From contig OZ253937.1 in the NCBI GenBank assembly GCA_965267185.1, forward strand, positions 1,364,001 to 1,428,000: a stretch of DNA of 64,000 bases, in the 5' to 3' direction. The position numbers were made by a program, and so were the translations under genes. Below, one piece after another: positions 33,180 to 41,298 of this stretch. The DNA comes from G965267185 sp965267185 (GTDB taxonomy: Bacteria; Pseudomonadota; Alphaproteobacteria; UBA6615). Numbering within the stretch: the stretch's first letter is position 1; the number at the start of each line of letters is the position of its first letter. The notes under the pieces were generated by a model. It did not search any database, was not told the DNA's origin, and was given only the letters and a program-made list of their open reading frames with translations.

Positions 33180-34358
33180 GTGGGTATGGACCGGCAAACC
33201 TTAGCGAGAACGCTCGACGCCGGGCGCGCATCGACGCTGAACTGCTTCGCGACCACCGCGGATATCGCCGCGATGAGCGCGGAAGTGGCCGATGACGACC
33301 TGGTGGGGCCGTTGTTCCACAACAAATATCTGAACAACTGCATCGTTTTGAAGATCATCACCCTGGCCCGGGAGGACCGGCGGCAGACCTACAAAACCGA
33401 TACCTTGCTGTACTTCCCCTACAACGGCGAGAACATCTACGAAGGTGGCGACTCCGTCCTTTTCAGCGATCCCAAGCGCGACGCGATGTTGCGTCATAAA
33501 TGCGGCTTCAACCCCGACGATCCCGACCAGCAAAGCGACATCGAGCACGATACCAAGATCCTCGATATGCTGGCCGATATCCCGACGCTCGATCCGTTCA
33601 TTCTGCGCGAAAAAGCCATGCAGATGGAGATCGATGACCAGATCAATCCGGCCTACTTCAATCTGACCGAAGAGGAATGGTCGACCTTCCAGGCGCCCAT
33701 TCGCGATAAGATCGACGCCCTCGTCCGTAAGGCGCTCGGCATCAGCCACAGCCTCGAAACATCGGATATCGCCACCCACGTCTCCAACTTCCTCGACAAG
33801 ATCTGGGAAGCGCGCGACATCGAAAACATCGAGGGTTTCGTCGATAGCATGAACATCCCGCGTGACCGTGCGCCGGAATTGTTCTTTGCCTGGAAAGCCA
33901 TCTGCTACTACCAGGCGCAATCGCGCGCCATCGAGCCAGCGCTCAAAAAGCTCTTCCAGTGGATCGGTGAATCCCGCACCGCGCTGCCCATCGACCTGAT
34001 GACGCTGCGCAAGGAATTACGCGAGCAGATCAACGCCGAAATCACCCTGCTCAAGCAACGCATGCGCGAATACTACCGGGAAACCAAGTCGATCCTGCAG
34101 GTCTACGAAGACGCCTACCAGCAGTTTATCGAGCACAGTAACCCGGAGCCTTTCAAGCGCTTCCTAGGCGATGCGCAGCAGCAATTTCTCGCACTCGCGG
34201 CCTGCCTAAGTTCCAACGCTCACGCGATCAACCTGCTCGAAGATCAGTGGCGGCGTGGCGGGCAGCAAGTCTATGCGGTGCAGCACAGAGAGCTGCTCGA
34301 TTGTCTGCTGACAATCTACGGCATCGACCGCGCCGACGCCCTGGCACTGATCGCCTAG
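33180..34358 (+). CDS. unrecognised 392-residue protein divergent from the hydratase genes
   Basis: GTG 33180 is the best start: AGGAGG lies at 33165-33170 with nine-base spacing; ATG 33186 is two codons further on. The open frame extends upstream to 32751, but that part is the shadow of the hydratase gene. The protein is acidic, mostly helical and soluble, with no signal peptide or membrane segment. Notable blocks are CIVLKIITLAREDRR, DTLLYFPYNGENIYEGGDSV and a helical region around residues 270-330 (LRKELREQINAEITLLKQRM). I recognise no family. It may be linked to the divergent nitrile-hydratase-like operon or be an unrelated conserved protein. Confidence 0.75.
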   Translation: MGMDRQTLARTLDAGRASTLNCFATTADIAAMSAEVADDDLVGPLFHNKYLNNCIVLKIITLAREDRRQTYKTDTLLYFPYNGENIYEGGDSVLFSDPKRDAMLRHKCGFNPDDPDQQSDIEHDTKILDMLADIPTLDPFILREKAMQMEIDDQINPAYFNLTEEEWSTFQAPIRDKIDALVRKALGISHSLETSDIATHVSNFLDKIWEARDIENIEGFVDSMNIPRDRAPELFFAWKAICYYQAQSRAIEPALKKLFQWIGESRTALPIDLMTLRKELREQINAEITLLKQRMREYYRETKSILQVYEDAYQQFIEHSNPEPFKRFLGDAQQQFLALAACLSSNAHAINLLEDQWRRGGQQVYAVQHRELLDCLLTIYGIDRADALALIA

Positions 34359-34368
34359 CTGGATAGAA

Positions 34369-34387
34369 CGCCCCGTTAGTCGGGGCG
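34369..34387. terminator. hairpin between convergent genes
   Basis: CGCCCCG-TTAGT-CGGGGCG forms a 7-bp stem. It lies just after the plus-strand unknown gene and includes the stop codon of the minus-strand flavin reductase in its loop. A T-tract is lacking, so it is a weak or bidirectional terminator candidate. Confidence 0.4.
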
Positions 34388-34996
34388 CGCCATCGAAAAA
34401 CCCTCACGAACCACCGCGTAGTCCATGTAACCCAGCCGGGCGACGGGCTGCAGAAGCCCAATGTCGACAATACCGTCGACGATAACGCTTTCGTCGATAT
34501 GAATGCCGATTACTTCGCCAATCACGATGTGACTTTTTCTGCCGCCAGTACCGGCGGGTAACTCGACCGTTTGGATATACCGGCATTCAAACGCCGCCGG
34601 CGCCGCGGCGACGCGCGGCGGCGCCACCTTTTCGCTCGGCGCGGCCTCGAGGCCGGCAGCCGCCATCTCGTCGACATTGCGCGGCAGATGCTCGGCGGTG
34701 AGGTTCATCTTCTCGCGTAAATCCCAATTACATAGATTGAACACGAACTCGCCGGTCTCCTCGGCGTTCTTCAGACTGTCCTTTGGACCGCCATCGGGAT
34801 GGGAGCCGTTAGGACAGTACATGACGCAGGGCGGATCGTCGGACACCCCATTGAAAAAGCTGAAGGGCGCCAAATTGATATCGCCGCCCGTGCTGACCGT
34901 GCTGATCCATCCGATGGGCCGCGGCACCACCAGCGCCTTGAAGGGCGAGAAGCGCAACGGCGCAGGTCTCATGTCGATCGCGGGATCAATGAACAT
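34376..34996 (-). CDS. flavin reductase family protein (FMN-binding split barrel)
   Basis: A 206-residue flavoprotein of the flavin-reductase-like family: LRFSPFKALVVPRPIGWIST near the N terminus contacts FMN, then NLAPFSFFNGVSDDPP and a later KSHIVIGEVIGIHID block. These bind FMN and act as NAD(P)H:flavin reductases or as stand-alone oxidoreductases. It stands alone, with a TetR gene 41 bp upstream on the same strand, so it may be part of a TetR-controlled set with the extradiol dioxygenase across the divergent promoter. The partner enzyme is not identified. Confidence 0.86.
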   Translation of the reverse strand: MFIDPAIDMRPAPLRFSPFKALVVPRPIGWISTVSTGGDINLAPFSFFNGVSDDPPCVMYCPNGSHPDGGPKDSLKNAEETGEFVFNLCNWDLREKMNLTAEHLPRNVDEMAAAGLEAAPSEKVAPPRVAAAPAAFECRYIQTVELPAGTGGRKSHIVIGEVIGIHIDESVIVDGIVDIGLLQPVARLGYMDYAVVREGFSMARPD

Positions 34997-35037
34997 CGTG
35001 ACCTCAGTTTACGATTGATAGAAAGTCAGGAAAGTGA

Positions 35038-35607
35038 CTAGAGATCGGCGGTCAGCAGCGCCATTCGGCGTTCGGCCCGGTGCATGCGTTCCTCCAACGC
35101 CTCCGGCGTGTCGCCGGTAATGTGCTCGCCCACATCATAGAAATACCAAAGGCGCGCGCGAAAAGCGGCCTCTGCGGCCGGCAACCCGGCCTCCTCGAAC
35201 AACGATGCGGCGTAAGCCATGCGGCGGCTGTCGATCGCCGCCACTGCATTAGCCACAACGGGGTCGAACTGGGCCCAGGCGCGCATGGCATTGTCGTACC
35301 GGTCGGGGTCTTCATGGGCGAGAAATTCAAGCACTGCGCGCATCTTGTCGAGCGGACCGCCACCGGCCCCTTCCGCATGCGCGAGAACCGGCTCGGTTTG
35401 CGCCTTCGCCCAATGGTCCGGCAGGGCCCGCAAAAGATCGGCGCGGTCTTTGAAATGCCAGTAGAAGCTCCCCTTGGTCACCCCGAGACGTTTCGCCAGC
35501 GGTTCGACCTTCACATGGTCGATGCCGCCCTCGCGTAATGCTTCAAGCGCCTCGCTGAGCCAGGCGTCGCGATCGAGCCGGGTTGGTGGAATAGAGTTCA
35601 TTACCAT
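35038..35607 (-). CDS. TetR/AcrR-family transcriptional regulator
   Basis: About 189 residues (start at 35607 or at the ATG two codons later). The N-terminal DNA-binding domain has ALEALREGGIDHVKVEPLAK then RLGVTKGSFYWHFKDRADLL, the typical TetR helix-turn-helix. A divergent ligand-binding C-terminal part follows. A perfect palindrome, ATACGGTACCGTAT, overlaps its start codon and is the likely operator, giving autoregulation. The divergent dioxygenase gene at 35787 and the flavin reductase downstream are the probable targets, suggesting an aromatic or phenolic inducer. Confidence 0.88.
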   Translation of the reverse strand: MVMNSIPPTRLDRDAWLSEALEALREGGIDHVKVEPLAKRLGVTKGSFYWHFKDRADLLRALPDHWAKAQTEPVLAHAEGAGGGPLDKMRAVLEFLAHEDPDRYDNAMRAWAQFDPVVANAVAAIDSRRMAYAASLFEEAGLPAAEAAFRARLWYFYDVGEHITGDTPEALEERMHRAERRMALLTADL

Positions 35608-35619
35608 ACGGTACCGTAT
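35606..35619. promoter_or_regulatory. palindromic TetR operator
   Basis: ATACGGTACCGTAT is a perfect 14-bp palindrome overlapping the start codon of the TetR gene and facing the dioxygenase promoter region (35620-35786). Bound regulator would block its own translation start region and transcription. Size and position fit TetR family operators. Confidence 0.65.
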
Positions 35620-35786
35620 TGACGATGCCGATCACAAGCACTAGCTTATGTCCACGCACGCACTTTAGGGATTAGGACACAGATTGCGTCGTCGTTGCCG
35701 GCAAGGCAGAGGCGTCTTCTCGTGCGCTGTTGAAATTCACTGCGCTTAGCAACAAGTCACACTCGAGGGATTAAGGGAGCGAGCCA

Positions 35787-36749
35787 ATGACAGAACCCAT
35801 CATTAAGGTAACCGACATCGCCTGGGGCCGGATCCGGTCGCCCGATCTGGACGTGCAAGAAGAGTTTCTGACCAACTTTGGGATGGTGCGTGCCGACCGC
35901 ACGGACAACGCGCTCTATATGCGCGGCACCGACCCTGACCACCACATCCATGTCACGGAGAAAGGCGATCCGGGCTTCATCAGCCTCGCCTTCAACGCCG
36001 CCAGCGAGGAAGATCTGCATAAGCTCGCGGCCGAGGCCGAGAGCGCAACCGGCGTCGAAGACCTCGACGAGCCCGGCGGCGGCAAGCGGGTACTACTCAC
36101 CGAGCCGAATGGATACGGTATCGAAGTCGTTTGGGGCATTGAGGACTTGGACCCGATCGAAGTCGATCGCCACCCTTACAATCTAAGCAATATCGACAAG
36201 ACCGCCCGCGCCAACGAATTGTGGCGCAAGGACCCGAGCCCGTCGCATCCCAAACGCATCGGTCACGGCGTCATCGGCACGCCGAAGCTGCGAGAATCGA
36301 TCAGTTGGATCCGCCATCATATCGGCCTGATCGGCACCGATGAGGTCTATGTGGAAAACGACGAAGACAAGGTCGTCGCCAGCTTCAATCGGATCGACGC
36401 CGGCCAGAAATTCGTCGATCACCACGTTTTTCTGTTCGTCCACAACGAAAAAGCCGGCCTGAACCATCTCTCCTTCGAAGTGCCAGATTTCGACGACGTT
36501 GTGATGGGCCACGAGTACCTCAAGAACACGGAAAAATATGAACATGTCTGGGGCCTCGGCCGCCACGTGCTCGGCAGCCAAATCTACGATTACTGGAAAG
36601 ACCCGTGGGGCCGCGTGCACGAGCATTGGTGCGATTCCGACACCCTCAACATCGACTACGGCACAAAGCTGATCCCTGCCGAGGTTGGCTTCGGTTCACA
36701 GTGGGGCGAGCCGGCACCGATGGAGTTCATCGGTCACGTCAGCCCGTAG
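35787..36749 (+). CDS. VOC-family extradiol-type dioxygenase (catechol 2,3-dioxygenase-like)
   Basis: The 320 residues form two VOC modules. In the second, the metal triad of type I extradiol dioxygenases is visible: His in KRIGHGVIG near residue 154, His in GLNHLSFEV near 229, and Glu in WGRVHEHWCDSD near 278. These enzymes cleave catechols next to the hydroxyls using Fe(II). Length and residues fit 2,3-dihydroxybiphenyl-type enzymes, though no other aromatic pathway genes are adjacent. Expression is probably controlled by the divergent TetR. A strong terminator follows. Confidence 0.85.
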   Translation: MTEPIIKVTDIAWGRIRSPDLDVQEEFLTNFGMVRADRTDNALYMRGTDPDHHIHVTEKGDPGFISLAFNAASEEDLHKLAAEAESATGVEDLDEPGGGKRVLLTEPNGYGIEVVWGIEDLDPIEVDRHPYNLSNIDKTARANELWRKDPSPSHPKRIGHGVIGTPKLRESISWIRHHIGLIGTDEVYVENDEDKVVASFNRIDAGQKFVDHHVFLFVHNEKAGLNHLSFEVPDFDDVVMGHEYLKNTEKYEHVWGLGRHVLGSQIYDYWKDPWGRVHEHWCDSDTLNIDYGTKLIPAEVGFGSQWGEPAPMEFIGHVSP

Positions 36750-36770
36750 CGACGTTGGTATAAGCTTAGA

Positions 36771-36798
36771 AAGGCCCGGCAATTCTGCCGGGCCTTTT
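36771..36798 (+). terminator. rho-independent terminator after the dioxygenase gene
   Basis: AAGGCCCGGCA-ATTC-TGCCGGGCCTT forms an 11-bp perfect stem followed by TTGC. It begins 21 bases after the dioxygenase stop and ends well before the glnS start, so it separates the two units. Confidence 0.85.
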
Positions 36799-36871
36799 GC
36801 TTCTCGCCTTGGCGAGTCCCTGCTTTTCTGGCAGACAGAGCCGACTTGAACCGACGATCGACTACGCCGCC

Positions 36872-38551
36872 ATGACCGACGCCAGCCCAGACGAGCCGCG
36901 CGATTTTATTCGCGAGCAAATCCGCACCGACTTGGCGGCCGGATTGCACGATCAGGTGGTGACACGCTTTCCGCCGGAGCCGAACGGCTATCTTCATATC
37001 GGTCACGCCAAGTCGATCTGCTTGAATTTCGGCATCGCCCAGGAGTTCGGCGGGCGCTGCCACATGCGCTTCGACGACACCAACCCGGCGAAAGAAGACC
37101 AAGCCTACATCGATGCAATCTTGCAGGACGTGCGCTGGCTTGGCTTCGATTGGGGCGAGCACCTCCACTACACGTCGGACTATTTCGAGCAGCTTTACGA
37201 CTGGGCGGTGGACCTCATCAACAAGGGTCTCGCCTATGTCGACGATCTTTCGCCCGAGGAGATGCGCGAGTATCGCGGCACTCTGACCGAACCTGGCCGC
37301 GAAAGCCCGTGGCGCGGCCGCAGCGTCGAGGAAAACCTCGACCTGTTCGCCCGCATGCGGGCTGGCGAATTCGCCGACGGCGAGAAAGCGCTGCGCGCGA
37401 AGATCGACATGGCGTCGGGCAACATCAATCTGCGCGACCCTGTGCTGTATCGGATCGTTCGCGAACCGCATCCGCGCACCGGCGACGCCTGGAACATCTA
37501 TCCGATGTACGATTTCGCCCACGGCCAGTCGGATGCCATCGAACACATTACCCACTCGCTGTGCACGCTCGAGTTCGAAGACCACCGCCCGCTCTATAAC
37601 TGGCTGATCGAAAACCTGCCGACCCCCTCGCAGCCTCGGCAGTACGAGTTTTCGCGGCTCAATCTTACCCATACCGTTTTGTCGAAGCGGCGGCTTATCC
37701 AGTTGGTCGAGGAAGACCATGTCAGCGGCTGGGACGACCCGCGCCTGCCGACCCTGTCGGGCTTGCGCCGGCGCGGTGTGCCGCCGGTGGCGATCCGCGA
37801 CTTCATCGGCCGCCTCGGGATCACCAAGTCCGACGGCATCGTGGAAATGGCGTATCTGGAAAACACCGTGCGGGAGCATCTGAACCAGACGGCGCAGCGG
37901 CGAATGGCGGTATTGAACCCGTTGAAAGTGGTGATCGAGAACTACCCGGAGGACTCAGACGACGAACTCGACGCGGTCAACAACCCCAACGACGAGGCCG
38001 CCGGGAGCCGCAAGGTGCCCTTCGCGCGGGAAATCTACGTCGAGCGCGACGACTTCATGGAAGACCCGCCGAAAAAGTTCTTCCGGCTGGGGCCGGGGCG
38101 CGAGGTGCGGCTGCGCTACGCTTATCTGGTCACCTGCACCGACGTGATCAAAGACGCCAACGGCGACGTCGTCGAGCTACGCTGCACCTACGATCCGGAC
38201 AGCCGCGGCGGCAATGCGCCCGATGGGCGCAAGGTGCGCGGCACCATTCACTGGGTATCGGCCAAGCATGCACTGCGCGCCGAAGTGCGGCTTTACGACC
38301 ATCTCTTTGCCGAGGAAGAACCGGGATCGGGCGACGATTGGCTCGACGGGCTGAACCCAAACTCGCTGGAAGTTCGTGAAAATTGCCTGCTGGAGCCATC
38401 TTTAGCCGAACTGCCAGCAGGCGAAGCGGTGCAATTCGAGCGGCTAGGCTACTTCTGCCGCGACAATGACGACTCGGCGGACAGCCCGGTGTTCAACCGC
38501 ACCGTTTCGCTGCGCGACACTTGGGCCAAGGAAAAAGCGAAAGGCGGTTAG
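36872..38551 (+). CDS. glnS: glutaminyl-tRNA synthetase
   Basis: From ATG 36872 (MTDASPDEPRDF) this is a 559-residue class I synthetase; the TTG at 36797 would add 25 implausible residues. Motifs are FPPEPNGYLHIGHAKS, with the HIGH signature, near residue 36, GRCHMRFDDTNPAKE near 62, and LSKRRL as the KMSKS equivalent near 270. The C-terminal beta-barrel anticodon domain (about 345-550) is complete. It charges tRNA-Gln. Many alphaproteobacteria lack GlnS and use the amidotransferase route instead, so its presence is informative about lineage. Confidence 0.95.
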   Translation: MTDASPDEPRDFIREQIRTDLAAGLHDQVVTRFPPEPNGYLHIGHAKSICLNFGIAQEFGGRCHMRFDDTNPAKEDQAYIDAILQDVRWLGFDWGEHLHYTSDYFEQLYDWAVDLINKGLAYVDDLSPEEMREYRGTLTEPGRESPWRGRSVEENLDLFARMRAGEFADGEKALRAKIDMASGNINLRDPVLYRIVREPHPRTGDAWNIYPMYDFAHGQSDAIEHITHSLCTLEFEDHRPLYNWLIENLPTPSQPRQYEFSRLNLTHTVLSKRRLIQLVEEDHVSGWDDPRLPTLSGLRRRGVPPVAIRDFIGRLGITKSDGIVEMAYLENTVREHLNQTAQRRMAVLNPLKVVIENYPEDSDDELDAVNNPNDEAAGSRKVPFAREIYVERDDFMEDPPKKFFRLGPGREVRLRYAYLVTCTDVIKDANGDVVELRCTYDPDSRGGNAPDGRKVRGTIHWVSAKHALRAEVRLYDHLFAEEEPGSGDDWLDGLNPNSLEVRENCLLEPSLAELPAGEAVQFERLGYFCRDNDDSADSPVFNRTVSLRDTWAKEKAKGG

Positions 38552-38568
38552 TCCGCTCACCGCATGTA

Positions 38569-38642
38569 AGACACCTCATCCTGAGCCTGTCGAAGGGTTG
38601 AGGTGTCTGAGGCCTCATACTTCGACAAGCTCAGCATGAGGC
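38569..38642. repeat. TCCTGAGC/TTCGACA dispersed palindromic repeat
   Basis: A compound inverted repeat: AGACACCTCA (38569-38578) pairs with TGAGGTGTCT (38599-38608), and GCCTCAT (38612-38618) pairs with ATGAGGC (38636-38642). It contains CCTGAGCCTGTCGAAGG in the first half and the related CTTCGACAAGCTCAGC in the second. I recognise this as a dispersed element common in alphaproteobacterial and other proteobacterial intergenic regions. It lies between glnS and the peroxiredoxin gene. Confidence 0.8.
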
Positions 38643-38661
38643 TATTGGGCCGCTCAAATAA

Positions 38662-38687
38662 AAACGGGCGCCCGAAAGCGCCCGTTT
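38662..38687 (-). terminator. rho-independent terminator of the peroxiredoxin gene
   Basis: AAACGGGCG pairs with CGCCCGTTT across an eight-base loop. On the minus strand the stem is followed by TTTTATTTG. It lies 20 bases after the stop of the gene at 38707-39276. Confidence 0.8.
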
Positions 38688-38706
38688 CCGCCAGGAAGGG
38701 AAGCGG

Positions 38707-39276
38707 TTATTCGGCAGCCGCTGCTTGCGTGTGGTCGACGACTTCGCCGCGCGCCGGATATTGTTTGGCGATCACGAAATCGAGCGCCTTCAGAATGTCG
38801 CCGAAGCTCGGACGGGCGAACGGCATGGTCTGGGTGGTGACGAAGTAGACCGAGTTGTCGGGCTTGATCAGGAACAGGCCGGGCTCGCTGAACAGGGCCG
38901 GCTCTTCGATGCCGGCGCCGCTAACGCCCTTGCCGGCCGAGATGTAGAGACCCCACTCGCGGGCCTTGTCGAGATCGACGCCGTAACCCACGGTGAGATT
39001 GTCGAGCCCCCACTTCTCTTTGGCTTCGGTGGCGCGGTCTTCTTGATCGCTGCTGAGAACGACGATGTTGACGCCCTTCTCGGCAAACTCCGCGGCCTTC
39101 TTGTTCAAATCACCCAGATACATCGAGCAAATCGGGCAATGGAGGCCACGGTAGAACACGACCATGGTGAAGTTTTCCGGCGACTGATCGGCAAGGCTCC
39201 AGGTGCCGCCGCCAACGGTTGCGACGTCGAGAGCCGGCGCTTGCGTGCGCGGCAGGAGAGGACTGATTGCGGTCAT
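38707..39276 (-). CDS. peroxiredoxin-like AhpC/TSA family protein
   Basis: A 189-residue thioredoxin-fold protein with FYRGLHCPICSMYLGDL near residue 43, a C-x-x-C version of the peroxidatic motif, and IVVLSSDQEDRA near residue 74. It resembles the peroxiredoxin-like family with a CxxC centre rather than classical AhpC, and would reduce peroxides or act as a thiol oxidoreductase in the cytoplasm. It is monocistronic, with its own terminator. The start has no close same-strand neighbour. Confidence 0.88.
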   Translation of the reverse strand: MTAISPLLPRTQAPALDVATVGGGTWSLADQSPENFTMVVFYRGLHCPICSMYLGDLNKKAAEFAEKGVNIVVLSSDQEDRATEAKEKWGLDNLTVGYGVDLDKAREWGLYISAGKGVSGAGIEEPALFSEPGLFLIKPDNSVYFVTTQTMPFARPSFGDILKALDFVIAKQYPARGEVVDHTQAAAAE

Positions 39277-39457
39277 GATGGGTCTTCCTATCTTCAGTTG
39301 CGGTTTTCGATGATGACAAACACCGCAGCCGCTGTTGGCTCAGCGGTCCGCGACGACTTCCGTTGCAACTAAGAGATAGGACGAGGCAGCGAAAAACCAT
39401 GCATCAGAGACACAATCACCTGTGCCTCAGCGGAAACATAGACCCGAGTTGTCGAGC

Positions 39458-41134
39458 CTAAGTCACCGCCAGCGGCGCAAGTGCGTCGATATCGGTGGTC
39501 ACATCGATGATCACCGGCCGGTCGGCGGCGAATGCCTGCTGTAGCGCGCCCGGTAGTTCCGACGGCGTTTCGACGCGAAGACCCATGGCGCCCATATTCT
39601 CCGCGATGGTGGCGAAGTTCACGTCGGTGAAATGCCACAGCCGCAGAGCTTCCTCGGTCTGCTCGCCGCCATAAACCCGGTCGAACCCGCGCTTCGACTG
39701 GTTGCCCGAGCTGTTGTTGTTGACCAGCGTGACCGTATTGATGCCCCAGCGCGCAGCGGTCTCCACTTCGCCGATGTGATACCAGAAGCCGGCATCGCCG
39801 GTGAAACAGAACACCGGCCGGTCGGGCGCGCCGCATTTGGCACCGAGCGCGGCGGGAAACGCCCAGCCGAGATGGCCGGCGCTGCGCATGTAACTTTGGT
39901 TCGGCGTGCGCAGATCGTACATGCCACCCATCCACATACCGCCATGGCCGGTATCGGCGACCACGATGGCGTCGTCGGGCAAGTGGTCGGACAGTTCCTT
40001 GCAAACGCGTTCCGGACGTGTCGGCACGGCATCGGATTCAAGCAATTCGCTGTACTTGCCGCGCCACTCGCTCACGATGGCGCCCGCGTGCTCCACCCAA
40101 CCGGCGCGCCGCCCCGCGGACTCCGCGTTGGTCTGCGCCAGCATCCGGGTCAACGTCACCTTCGCATCGCCCTGGACGGCGGCTTTCAGCGGGTAGTTTC
40201 GCCCGATCACTTCGGGTTCCACGTCGATCTGGATCGCCGCGACGCCGATCGGCGGCACCTGCCAGAAATGGGTGGTCATGCCGCCCGCGCTGGTGCCGAT
40301 GAAGCACACGAGATCGGCTTGGTTGACCACCTGATTGGCGCTTTCGCGCGAATAGGTCCCGACGACCCCGACCGACAACGGGTGTACGCCCGGAATGGCG
40401 TCCTTACCGTTGAGCGATGTCGCGACAGGGATGTTAAGACGCTCGGCTAACGCGACGAGTTCCGCCGCCGCGCCCGAGGCCCGCACGCCGCCGCCGGCAA
40501 CGATGACCGGACGTTCCGCCGCTTCCATTTGTGCCAACGCAGCCCGAACCTGATCTTCGGCGGGCTCGGGGCGGAAGGGCGGCACTTGCGCGAACATCTC
40601 CTCGCACAACACTTCCATATCGGCTTCTTCGGCATCGACCTGGCCTTCGTTGCCGCGGAATTGCAGATGCACAGGGCCCGGCGTACCGGAGGTCGCGACC
40701 CGGAAGGCCTGGCGGACCATATCGGGAAAACGCTCGACGGAATCGACAGTAGCGTTGAACTTCGTGACCGGTTCGAAGGCCGGCACATCATCGACCTCTT
40801 GATAAACACCGCGGAATTTTGTGTGGGGGTCGCGCCCGCCGGTCATGGCGATGACGGGCGCATGGGCAAGATGGGCATCGCGCAGACCGGCAGCCAGGTT
40901 GAGCGCGCCGATCACCTGCGCCATGCACACGCCGGGCCGGCCCGTCGCGCGGGCGTAGCCGTCGGCCATATAGGCCGCCGACTTTTCGGCATGAACGTGC
41001 AGGCGCTTAATGTCGGTGCGCAGTTCCAACTCGACCATGGTGCGCCGCAGCACCGCCGGCACCATGAATACGTGGCTGACGCCATAGCCCTTCAGCATAT
41101 CGGCCATGACTTGGGCGCCTGTCATTTTCGGCAT
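39458..41134 (-). CDS. thiamine-pyrophosphate-dependent enzyme (acetolactate-synthase-like)
   Basis: The 558 residues have the three-domain layout of the POX/AHAS family: an N-terminal PYR domain with the catalytic glutamate in HVHAEKSAAYMADGYARA, a central domain, and a C-terminal PP domain with the ThDP motif GDAGFWYHIGEVETAARW, ending in LVNNN. Possible activities include acetolactate synthase-like, oxalyl-CoA decarboxylase-like or sulfoacetaldehyde acetyltransferase-like reactions; sequence reading cannot decide. It lies downstream of, and parallel to, the TRAP transporter genes, which may supply its 2-oxo-acid substrate. A small hairpin at 41187-41202 lies in the gap. Confidence 0.88.
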   Translation of the reverse strand: MPKMTGAQVMADMLKGYGVSHVFMVPAVLRRTMVELELRTDIKRLHVHAEKSAAYMADGYARATGRPGVCMAQVIGALNLAAGLRDAHLAHAPVIAMTGGRDPHTKFRGVYQEVDDVPAFEPVTKFNATVDSVERFPDMVRQAFRVATSGTPGPVHLQFRGNEGQVDAEEADMEVLCEEMFAQVPPFRPEPAEDQVRAALAQMEAAERPVIVAGGGVRASGAAAELVALAERLNIPVATSLNGKDAIPGVHPLSVGVVGTYSRESANQVVNQADLVCFIGTSAGGMTTHFWQVPPIGVAAIQIDVEPEVIGRNYPLKAAVQGDAKVTLTRMLAQTNAESAGRRAGWVEHAGAIVSEWRGKYSELLESDAVPTRPERVCKELSDHLPDDAIVVADTGHGGMWMGGMYDLRTPNQSYMRSAGHLGWAFPAALGAKCGAPDRPVFCFTGDAGFWYHIGEVETAARWGINTVTLVNNNSSGNQSKRGFDRVYGGEQTEEALRLWHFTDVNFATIAENMGAMGLRVETPSELPGALQQAFAADRPVIIDVTTDIDALAPLAVT

Positions 41135-41298
41135 TTCGCTCTCCCCCGAATAGAACCGGCTCCCTGAAAATAGCGAAGCCGGTCCGGATGCCTTGAGGCA
41201 TCATTGTTGTTGGCTAGCCGTTTTATAGCGCAGCGAACGCCGCACGCCGACCGCTTTAACGCCTTAACAGACGATTATTTTTCGAAGAGCTCGGGGGC

